DNA from: Actinomycetota bacterium
GTDB taxonomy: Bacteria > Actinomycetota > Thermoleophilia > Gaiellales > Gaiellaceae
Direction of reading: 5' to 3'
Assembly (NCBI GenBank): GCA_003162235.1
Contig: PMMN01000048.1
Coordinates: forward strand, 378 to 11,585
DNA length: 11,208 nucleotides
The notes under the pieces are model-generated. The model searched no databases. It had not been told where the DNA came from and saw only the letters and a program-made list of their open reading frames with translations. This document shows positions 1 to 5,195 of the stretch, in pieces. Each line of letters opens with the position of its first letter. Position 1 is the stretch's first letter. Both the position numbers and the translations under genes were made by a program.

Positions 1-930
1 TACTTCCTCTTCAAGGACTCGAAGGGAACAGAACCGCTCGACGAGGGTGGCTATTTCGTGCAGACGACCATGGACGCTGCCACCGAGCTGCGCGCCGAGA
101 CGATCCGGGCGCTGGAGGTAATGGGCATCGGCATCGAGTACTCACACCACGAGGTCGGCCCCTCCCAGCACGAGATCGACATGCGCTACACGAACGCCAT
201 GGCGATGGCCGACGCCACCATCACCTACCGCCTGATCGTGAAGGAGATCGCCGCCAAGAACGGCGTCTACGCGACCTTCATGCCCAAGCCGATGTTCGGT
301 GAGAACGGCTCGGGAATGCACATCCACCAGTCGCTTTTCCGCGGCAACCGGAACGCCTTCTTCGACGGGGCTGACAAGCACCACCTCTCGAAGGAGGCCA
401 AGGGCTTCATCGCCGGCCAGCTCAAGCACGCACGCGAGCTCTCGGCGATCTTCGCCCAGTGGGTCAACTCTTACAAGCGCCTTGTTCCGGGCTACGAGGC
501 GCCCGTCTACGTGGCCTGGTCGCAGCGCAATCGCTCGGCGCTGATCCGCATCCCTTACTACAAGCCCGGATCCGAGGAAGCTACGAGAGCGGAGATCCGC
601 TGCCCCGACCCGGCCTGCAACCCTTACCTCGCGTTCGCCTGCCTGTTGCACGCGGGCCTCGAGGGGATCGAGAACAACTACCAACTGCCGACTCCGATGG
701 AAACCAACCTCTACCACCTCTCGCCCAAGGAGCGCGAGGAGCGGGGCATCGTCTCGCTGCCCGAGACTCTGGGCGAGGCGATAGAGGAGCTGTCTCACTC
801 CCGGCTGATGCAGAAAGCGCTCGGCAGCCACATTTTCGACAACTACGTCGAGCTCAAGCGCAAGGAGTGGGACGAGTACCGCGTTCAGCTCACCGACTGG
901 GAGTTCAAGCGCTACCTGCCGGTTCTTTAA
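1..930 (+). CDS. glnA: Glutamine synthetase type I, C-terminal two thirds (5' end outside window)
   Basis: Makes glutamine from glutamate, ammonia and ATP in the cytoplasm; central nitrogen assimilation enzyme, normally a dodecamer. The frame is open from base 1, so the gene is cut by the left edge; 309 codons are visible of a usual ~440-470. The first residues, YFLF, match the strand that follows the catalytic Glu pair of the family, which therefore lies just outside. Visible active-site motifs in order: HHEVGPSQHEID (two metal-binding Glu), GENGSGMHIHQS (metal/ATP-site His), NRSALIRIP, and RAEIRCPDPACNPYLAF (the R-x-E-x-R metal/phosphate motif). The C-terminus, YRVQLTDWEFKRYLPVL, is typical of the GSI-alpha/archaeal-like branch. 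A Tyr occurs in TNLYHLSPKER at the place of the adenylylation Tyr of GSI-beta, but this branch is generally not adenylylated, so I do not infer that control. The stop codon abuts repeat copy 1, and the nearest terminator is about 190 bases downstream. Confidence 0.97.
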   Translation, partial: YFLFKDSKGTEPLDEGGYFVQTTMDAATELRAETIRALEVMGIGIEYSHHEVGPSQHEIDMRYTNAMAMADATITYRLIVKEIAAKNGVYATFMPKPMFGENGSGMHIHQSLFRGNRNAFFDGADKHHLSKEAKGFIAGQLKHARELSAIFAQWVNSYKRLVPGYEAPVYVAWSQRNRSALIRIPYYKPGSEEATRAEIRCPDPACNPYLAFACLLHAGLEGIENNYQLPTPMETNLYHLSPKEREERGIVSLPETLGEAIEELSHSRLMQKALGSHIFDNYVELKRKEWDEYRVQLTDWEFKRYLPVL

Positions 931-1087
931 AGCCCATTCCGCTAGGCCTGCACGCCCGAGGCGGCCGATCCGCGGTGCCAGCACCCGAAGGGCCGCTAAC
1001 CGCACTACCAGTGCGCCTTCGCAACGCTTCGGTCACTGGCATCCACGGTTAAGCCGCCTCGAACGTTCATCCCGACCGGAATAGGCT
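931..1087. repeat. Copy 1 of a ~157-bp dispersed element with imperfect terminal inverted repeats
   Basis: Begins at the base after the glnA stop codon. Left end 931-941 pairs with right end 1077-1087 at 10 of 11 positions, and 943, 945 and 946 pair with 1075, 1073 and 1072. Inside are a perfect 6-bp hairpin at 1001-1015 (CGCACT, 3-base loop, AGTGCG) and an alternative stem CCAGTG (1008-1013) with CACTGG (1034-1039). A further near-complementary pair is 971-982 with 1036-1048 (one bulge, one G-T). The copy at 1651-1810 has the same landmarks in the same order. It is not coding: the only open frame through it is out of frame with glnA and has no start of its own. It could be a structured RNA in the glnA 3' untranslated region, or a MITE/REP-like palindromic element. 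I recognise no named family. Confidence 0.75.
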
Positions 1088-1098
1088 CTAAGGCTCTA
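1083..1098. repeat. Tandem 8-bp direct repeat at the right end of element copy 1
   Basis: AGGCTCTA occurs twice back to back, at 1083-1090 and 1091-1098. The first unit overlaps the last five bases of the element's right inverted repeat. It could be a slippage product or an insertion scar. No matching 8-mer flanks the left end at 923-930, so it is not a clean target-site duplication. Confidence 0.5.
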
Positions 1099-1118
1099 AC
1101 TGACGACTTGATCGTTTC

Positions 1119-1147
1119 GCGGGGGCCCGAACGGCCCCCGCTCTCTT
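1119..1147 (+). terminator. Intrinsic terminator downstream of glnA and repeat copy 1
   Basis: A perfect 9-bp GC-rich stem, 1119-1127 paired with 1133-1141, closes a 5-base loop (CGAAC) and is followed by the pyrimidine run TCTCTT. On the opposite strand the stem is not followed by T residues, so it should act mainly on + strand transcripts coming from glnA. It lies about 190 bases after the glnA stop, so the transcript would include the whole of repeat copy 1. Confidence 0.8.
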
Positions 1148-1268
1148 GTGCGGCGATGCATGTGGTGCCCACACAGTGAGCAGGCCATCGTTTTCGCCGC
1201 TATAGATGACGCCGTCGCGGAACTCGCGGCGGTCGCCTCGCTCGTCTCGGCTGCCTAGCCCGGCCGCG

Positions 1269-1517
1269 TTAGAGGAAGGCTCGGATCGCCTCGCGCTCGA
1301 AGCGGAGCGCGATCACGCCGCTGCTGCCGTCGATCTGCTCGATCGCCTCTGCCGGGACGACGCAACGGCGCCTGGAGAGAAGACTGCCGCGTACAGAGAG
1401 GGCGTCCGCGATATCGAGAGCGCGCCCGTACATCGGGCACTCGACCCGGCCGACGATGCGCCCGGCCTTGTCGGCGACGAGGTATCCGCTGGTCGTGGTC
1501 AGATCGAGACGCTTCAC
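1269..1517 (-). CDS. Small PRC-barrel-like protein
   Basis: The minus frame gives about 82 residues from a GTG at 1517, or 96 from a TTG at 1559. I prefer GTG 1517 because a purine-rich GGAAAG lies about 10-15 bases upstream and the conserved-looking part starts right after it. The protein reads as short beta strands with turns: SGYLVADKAGRIVGRVE, then DALSVRGSLLSRRRCVVPAEAIEQID and GVIALRFEREAI. This is the pattern of PRC-barrel/photosynthetic-reaction-centre-H-like small proteins common in Actinobacteria: a first strand pair with 'D..G..VG.V', then a loop and 'VP...I..ID...G.I.L'. No catalytic residues, signal peptide or membrane segment is visible. Molecular function is unknown; such domains are usually protein- or RNA-interaction modules. 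It stands alone, between the two repeat copies and opposite in strand to its neighbours. The residue pattern supports a real gene more than the overlapping + strand frames do. Confidence 0.6.
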   Translation of the reverse strand: MKRLDLTTTSGYLVADKAGRIVGRVECPMYGRALDIADALSVRGSLLSRRRCVVPAEAIEQIDGSSGVIALRFEREAIRAFL

Positions 1518-1650
1518 TTCTAACAGGTCTTTCCGACTTGCCGGGAACGAAACGTGCAAGCCGGCGACCGGTGCAGCCGTCGCCTCCGCTTGCGGTGTGG
1601 CTCAGTTTCGGTGTCGCTCGGTGAAATTCCTGCCGCCCCGGTGAGCCCAG

Positions 1651-1810
1651 GGCCTATCCCGCTAGGTCTACGCGCCCGAAATGGCTGCCCTGCGGCGCCG
1701 GTGTCCGCTCAGACCGTTTGCCGCACTGCCAGTGCGCCTTTACGGCCCGTCCGACCCCCTGGCATCCACGGCTCGACCCCTTCGACCGAGCATCCCCAAC
1801 GGGATCGGCC
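1651..1810. repeat. Copy 2 of the ~157-bp dispersed element with imperfect terminal inverted repeats
   Basis: Same orientation and landmark order as the copy at 931-1087. Corresponding points are offset by 720, 721, 723 and 723 bases along the element, so the two copies are collinear with only about 3 bases of net length change. Left end 1651-1661 pairs with right end 1800-1810 at 10 of 11 positions, with the one mismatch at the same place as in copy 1. Inner pairs 1663/1798, 1665/1796 and 1666/1795 are also retained. The central hairpin CGCACT-GCC-AGTGCG is at 1722-1736, and TGCCAG (1727-1732) can instead pair with CTGGCA (1759-1764). CTGGCATCCACGG is shared exactly with copy 1. Confidence 0.75.
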
Positions 1811-1879
1811 ACAGGAGCTCGTTCCAAATGAAGCACTCCACCGCCTGGCCGCGCTCGGCGGCGCGATGCGTTGTCCTCG

Positions 1880-1912
1880 GTCGCGCCCGTAGCCTCCAGC
1901 TACGAACGCGAC
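1880..1912. promoter_or_regulatory. Long hairpin upstream of the sensor kinase gene
   Basis: GTCGCG (1880-1885) pairs with CGCGAC (1907-1912), and CGTAGC (1888-1893) pairs with GCTACG (1899-1904), with a 2x2 internal loop (CC/AA) and a 5-base loop CTCCA: 12 perfect base pairs. Part of its 5' arm (1881-1887) can instead pair with 1860-1866 (GGCGCGA) in a 7-bp stem, and 1865-1870 can pair with 1928-1933, so mutually exclusive folds are possible. No T-run follows, so it is not a classic terminator. If the kinase mRNA starts near 1991 as proposed, the hairpin lies upstream of the transcript, where it might be an operator or the 3' end of another RNA. Apart from this hairpin and repeat copy 2, I see nothing definite in 1518-1978. 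Confidence 0.4.
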
Positions 1913-1978
1913 ACTGCGTCCTAGCCTCGCATCCACCGATCACACCCAGTCGACGGGTCGTCAATTGAACCGAGCTCG

Positions 1979-1984
1979 TAGAAT
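1979..1984 (+). promoter_or_regulatory. Candidate -10 element giving a leaderless kinase mRNA
   Basis: TAGAAT matches the TANNNT -10 pattern (5 of 6 to TATAAT). It ends 7 bases before the GTG at 1992, the spacing expected if transcription starts at the start codon, a common arrangement in Actinobacteria. No good -35 hexamer is visible 17 bases upstream. This is the main reason for choosing GTG 1992 over the upstream TTG at 1965. Confidence 0.45.
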
Positions 1985-1991
1985 CGATCAG

Positions 1992-3395
1992 GTGAACGAG
2001 TCGGAACGACACCTGCGACTGCTGACCGAGACGACCGAGGCCGTCAACTCCAGTCTCGATTTGCAGGAGGTGCTGGCGCTGATCGCGCGCAAGGTCGCCG
2101 AGGCGCTCGAGACCGATGCCTGTTTCGTCTATCTCTACGACGAGCGCGGCGCCGAGCTCGTCCTGCACGCGACCTACGGCGCCCAGGTTGGAGAGGAGGA
2201 GCGCAAGCCGCGCATGCGCATCGGCGAGGGACTGACCGGCTCCTCGGCCGCCGAGCGACAGCCGGTGATGATCGCCGAGCACGCGAACCTCGATCCGCGC
2301 TTCAAAGCCTTCAAGAATCTGCCGGAAGGCGAGTACGAGTCGATCCTGGCCGTTCCGATTCTGGCGCGCGAGAAGCTCGAAGGAGCGCTCAACGTGCGCA
2401 CCCGGCACCCGCGCGAGTTCAGTCGCGCCGAGATCGATCTCCTCGTCGCCATTGCCGGGCAGGTCGCCCAGTCGATCCAGCACGCCCGTCTCTACGCAGA
2501 GGCGCAGAGCAGGGTGCGAGAGCTCGAGGCGCTGGCGCGGATCTCGGAGGCGGTGTCAGAGTCGCTCTACGTGGAGGAGTCGCTGGAGGCGATCGTCAAG
2601 ACGACCATGCAGGCGGTCGCGGCAACGGGCGCGGCCGTGGTGCTCGAGGATGGACGCATCGCCTGGCCGGAAGGGCGAAGCGGCAAGTACGCCGAAAGGA
2701 TCCCGCTGCGCTGGCGCCGTCGCCAGGTCGGAGAACTCGTCTGCGACAAGGACACGCCCTTCTCCGACGATGAGCGAGCGCTGCTCGGCTCGATCGCCCA
2801 CCACGCTGCCGTGGCGCTCGAGCACGGGCGCGCGGTCATGCGCGGCGTGATCGCTCAGGAGATCCACCACCGCGTCAAGAACAACCTCCAAACCGTGGCC
2901 TCACTGCTGCGGTTGCATGCTCGCTCCGGCGACGCCGACGCTCAGCGGGTGCTCGCCGATTCGGTCAATCGCATCCTTGCCATCGCCGCGGTTCACGAAG
3001 TGCTGACCGAGCGCCGCGACGACGACGTCGAGCTGGCCGATTTGATCGAGCGGCTGCGGAGCACGATCGTCCAGGGGCTCGGCTCGGGAAAGACGGTGAA
3101 GACTCAGCTGGAGGAGATCTCGCTTCCGGGCAGCCAGGCGACGGCTCTCGCGCTCGTCTTCACCGAGCTGCTTCAGAACGCCTTCGAGCACGGCGGCGAC
3201 AACGTGACGATCGAGCTTTCTCAGCACGACGGGGGGGTCGCCCTCACGGTTGCCGACGACGGTCCGGGGATGTCGGGCGAAGGCAAGGGAATCGGTCTCG
3301 AGATCGTGCGGGCGCTCGTTCGCGACGAGCTGCGAGGGACGCTCGAGATGCTGAACGAGAACGGACTGCGGGCACAGGTCAGCTTTCCTCTCTAG
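1992..3395 (+). CDS. Soluble GAF-GAF sensor histidine kinase (HisKA_2/HATPase_c, PdtaS-like output)
   Basis: Cytoplasmic sensor kinase of 467 residues from GTG 1992; a TTG at 1965 would add nine. There is no membrane segment or signal peptide. Domains from the GTG: GAF about 22-163, containing DACFVYLYDERGAELVLHATYG and the RIGEGLTGSSAAERQPV motif; a short linker helix about 165-180; a second, smaller GAF about 183-276; HisKA_2 from about 290 with EIHHRVKNNLQTVASLLRLHAR; then HATPase_c about 375-467. His293, in HRVKNN, is the expected phosphoacceptor. The ATPase domain carries the N box ELLQNAFEHG, DDGPGM and GIGLEIV. HisKA_2 kinases of this kind (PdtaS, EutW) phosphorylate ANTAR response regulators, and the next gene is one. 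The N-terminal GAF is a standard type, so the input differs from mycobacterial PdtaS and I leave the symbol blank. The ligand is unknown. The stop lies 12 bases before the regulator start, consistent with co-transcription. Confidence 0.93.
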   Translation: MNESERHLRLLTETTEAVNSSLDLQEVLALIARKVAEALETDACFVYLYDERGAELVLHATYGAQVGEEERKPRMRIGEGLTGSSAAERQPVMIAEHANLDPRFKAFKNLPEGEYESILAVPILAREKLEGALNVRTRHPREFSRAEIDLLVAIAGQVAQSIQHARLYAEAQSRVRELEALARISEAVSESLYVEESLEAIVKTTMQAVAATGAAVVLEDGRIAWPEGRSGKYAERIPLRWRRRQVGELVCDKDTPFSDDERALLGSIAHHAAVALEHGRAVMRGVIAQEIHHRVKNNLQTVASLLRLHARSGDADAQRVLADSVNRILAIAAVHEVLTERRDDDVELADLIERLRSTIVQGLGSGKTVKTQLEEISLPGSQATALALVFTELLQNAFEHGGDNVTIELSQHDGGVALTVADDGPGMSGEGKGIGLEIVRALVRDELRGTLEMLNENGLRAQVSFPL

Positions 3396-3407
3396 TGTTT
3401 GCAGCCC

Positions 3408-3977
3408 ATGCGCCTTCTCATCGCCGAGGACGAGACGATCATCCGGCTCGATCTGCGTGAGCTTTTAGAGCGTGCCGGATTCGAGATCTGTGCCGAGGCC
3501 CGCGACGGGCTCGAGGCGGTCGAGCTGGCCCGCAAGGAACAACCCGATCTGGCGATCCTCGACGTCAAGATGCCCCGCCTCGACGGGATAGAGGCCGCCA
3601 GGCGCATCCTCGAAGAGCGACCGATACCGATCGTCATGCTCACTGCCTACGGTCAGAAAGAGCTGATCTCGCGGGCGGTCGAGGCCGGGGTTTTCGGCTA
3701 CCTCGTCAAACCCTTCCGCGAGGCCGATCTGCTGCCCGCGATCGAGACCGCCCGCGCCCGTCACGCCGAGATGGAGGCGCTGCGCGAGGAGGCCGAGTCG
3801 CTCGTCGAGGCGCTGGCCGCGCGCAAGCTGGTCGAACGGGCGAAGGGTTTGCTGATGGAGAAGGAGAAGCTGAACGAGCAGGACGCCTACGCACGGCTAC
3901 GAAAGGCGAGCCAGCTATCCGGCAAGTCGATCAGGGTCGTGGCCGAGGCGCTGATCGCGACTTTCGAAGGGAGCTGA
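3408..3977 (+). CDS. pdtaR: ANTAR-domain response regulator (RNA-binding antiterminator, PdtaR-like)
   Basis: Receiver domain plus C-terminal ANTAR domain, 189 residues. ATG 3408 is chosen because MRLLIAEDETIIRLDL is the normal family start; a TTG nine bases upstream adds only MQP. Receiver residues: acidic pocket Glu7/Asp8, phosphoacceptor Asp52 in LAILDVKMP, Thr79 in VMLTAYGQ, and Lys101 in YLVKPF. A helical linker (about 110-125) leads to ANTAR at about 125-185, with LVERAKGLLMEKEKLNEQDAYARLRKASQLSGKSIRVVAEALI, the three-helix pattern of the family. Phosphorylated ANTAR proteins bind paired hexaloop hairpins in nascent mRNA and prevent terminator formation. There is no strong Shine-Dalgarno, so translation is probably coupled to the kinase gene just upstream. 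The next gene follows after two bases. The symbol is by similarity of type; target RNAs are unknown. Confidence 0.93.
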   Translation: MRLLIAEDETIIRLDLRELLERAGFEICAEARDGLEAVELARKEQPDLAILDVKMPRLDGIEAARRILEERPIPIVMLTAYGQKELISRAVEAGVFGYLVKPFREADLLPAIETARARHAEMEALREEAESLVEALAARKLVERAKGLLMEKEKLNEQDAYARLRKASQLSGKSIRVVAEALIATFEGS

Positions 3978-3979
3978 CC

Positions 3980-4264
3980 GTGCAGCACCAGTTGCGGATC
4001 TACCAGGTGAAGGAAGGCCGTATGAACGACTGGGTTGCCAAGTGGCGCTCGGAGGTGCTTCCGATCAGGCGCCGCTTCGGCTTCTCGGTGATCGGGCCCT
4101 GGGTCGTCCGCGACGAGGATCGCTTCGTCTGGATAGTCGGGCACGATAACTTCTCCGAGGCTAACGCCGCCTTCTACGGTTCGCCTGAGCGCTCGGCGCT
4201 GGAAACTCAGATCCCGGAATACCTCGACAAGGTCGAGACCTGGATGCTCGATCCGATCGGGTGA
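3980..4264 (+). CDS. NIPSNAP-like / dimeric alpha-beta barrel small protein
   Basis: 94 residues from GTG 3980, with GGGAG at 3969-3973 six bases upstream; the regulator stop is two bases before it, so it is the third gene of the kinase operon. The protein is a single ferredoxin-like domain: LRIYQVKEGRMNDWVAKWRSEVLPIRRRFGFSVIG, then WVVRDEDRFVWIVGHDNF and a C-terminal helix around FYGSPERSAL. This is the NIPSNAP / dimeric alpha-beta barrel pattern ('LR.Y.V..G....W...W...V.P.R..FGF.V.G.W'). Members are often of unknown function; relatives include monooxygenase-like and heme- or small-ligand-binding proteins. No catalytic residue can be assigned. Its place behind a sensor/antiterminator pair may reflect only co-transcription. 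Confidence 0.8.
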   Translation: MQHQLRIYQVKEGRMNDWVAKWRSEVLPIRRRFGFSVIGPWVVRDEDRFVWIVGHDNFSEANAAFYGSPERSALETQIPEYLDKVETWMLDPIG

Positions 4265-4466
4265 GAGCGGACCGCTTGCTTCGCCAGAACGGACCCGGTC
4301 GTCTCCGGGATCAGAGATGCGCGCTGACCGGCAATGAGCCTCCCAGGGCGAGCGACGCGATCGCGCCTACGGTCGGTGCGATGTCCAGCGCTACCGATAC
4401 CGTGAGCGCCGGACCAAGAAGCACCTGTAGTCTCGGTCACGCCCGACACGCAAGCTCGGTACCTGT

Positions 4467-5195
4467 ATGCGCCGGACCTTCCTACTGACTCTCTTCGCTC
4501 TCGCGCTCTTTGCGGCTGCGCAGGCCTGGGGTCAGAGTGCGAGGCCGGCGGTCATCTCCGCCGTTAGCGTTCCGAAGCCCCACATCGTCTGGAAGCCGAT
4601 TCCGTTTGGCGCGAAGAGAAAAGCCGAGATGGCCGCGTACGCCAGGCGCCACTACGGGCTCAACACCTGGCGGCTGCAACAACCACACGTCGTCGTCGAG
4701 CACTACACAGCGTCGTCCACCTTTAGCTCCGCCTTCTACACCTTCGCCTCCGACACCCCCGATTCCGAGCTGCACGAGCTGCCGGGGACTTGCGCTCACT
4801 TTGTCATCGACACCGACGGAACGATCTACCAACTCGTTTCGCTAGGGACTATGTGCCGGCACACGGTTGGCCTGAACTACACGGCCATCGGGATCGAGCA
4901 CGTCGGCACTAGCGACGCACAGATTCTCGGTAATCGCCGCCAGTTACGGGCGTCGCTCGCGCTGACCCTCTGGCTCATGCAACGGTTCCAAATCAAGTTG
5001 CAGAACGTCATCGGGCACAACGAGAGCCTATCGAGCCCCTACCACCACGAGCTCTACTCCGCCTGGCGCTGCCAGACCCACGGCGACTGGAGGCGGCAGG
5101 ACATGATCGTCTACCGGAACGATCTACGCGCGCTCGCAGGCCAGTATGGAATTGCCGTCGGCTCGCAGCCCAAACTGCGCTCGACCGGCTGCTAG
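4467..5195 (+). CDS. Secreted N-acetylmuramoyl-L-alanine amidase (Amidase_2/PGRP fold)
   Basis: Predicted zinc amidase that cuts the bond between N-acetylmuramate and the first L-Ala of peptidoglycan, outside the membrane. 242 residues. Residues 1-20 look like a Sec signal peptide: Arg2-Arg3, a hydrophobic core to about 18, and AQA at 18-20 as a likely signal peptidase I site. There is no lipobox and no added cell-wall-binding domain. The mature part has a leader motif KPIPFGAKRKAEMAAYARRHYG (43-64), then VVVEHYTAS (His79, expected first zinc ligand), CAHFVIDTDGTIYQLV (109-124), RHTVGLNYTAIGIEHVG (131-147) and VIGHNESLSSPYHHEL (His184, expected second ligand). THGDW (204-208, His205/Asp207) probably supplies the third ligand. 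The GH to HGDW distance is longer than in AmpD-like enzymes. No Shine-Dalgarno is obvious before ATG 4467. Role in wall turnover or in attack on other cells cannot be told apart. Its stop shares CTAG with the convergent Nudix gene. Confidence 0.87.
   Translation: MRRTFLLTLFALALFAAAQAWGQSARPAVISAVSVPKPHIVWKPIPFGAKRKAEMAAYARRHYGLNTWRLQQPHVVVEHYTASSTFSSAFYTFASDTPDSELHELPGTCAHFVIDTDGTIYQLVSLGTMCRHTVGLNYTAIGIEHVGTSDAQILGNRRQLRASLALTLWLMQRFQIKLQNVIGHNESLSSPYHHELYSAWRCQTHGDWRRQDMIVYRNDLRALAGQYGIAVGSQPKLRSTGC

Noticed and set aside
142..1005. Minus-strand open frame of 287 codons over glnA
   Set aside because: Antisense to glutamine synthetase, whose motifs are complete in the + frame; the translation resembles no family.
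1001..1015. Possible ANTAR target hairpin in the repeat
   Set aside because: The stem closes a 3-base loop, not a hexaloop, and there is no properly spaced second hairpin with A1/G4 in the loop.
459..1052. Plus-strand frame running from inside glnA through repeat copy 1
   Set aside because: No plausible start or ribosome binding site; mostly out-of-frame glnA. Its similarity to the frame at 1554-1892 only reflects the nucleotide repeat.
1206..1523. Plus-strand frame of 105 codons
   Set aside because: Shadow of the minus-strand PRC-barrel-like gene, which has the more protein-like residue pattern.
4265..4466. Possible terminator after the NIPSNAP-like gene (CCCGG...CCGGG near 4290-4310) and a GCGCT...AGCGC stem near 4388-4409
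   Set aside because: Stems are only about 5 bp with no following T-run; expected by chance in GC-rich DNA. I see no gene in this stretch.
4593..4664. Similarity of the repeat's left end to the amidase codons for KPIPFG (15 of 19 bases match copy 1; both read PIP-x-G)
   Set aside because: The inner landmarks CGCACTNCCAGTGCG and CTGGCATCCACGG and the right inverted repeat are missing in the amidase gene. The match may be chance, so I do not call a third copy or an amidase remnant.
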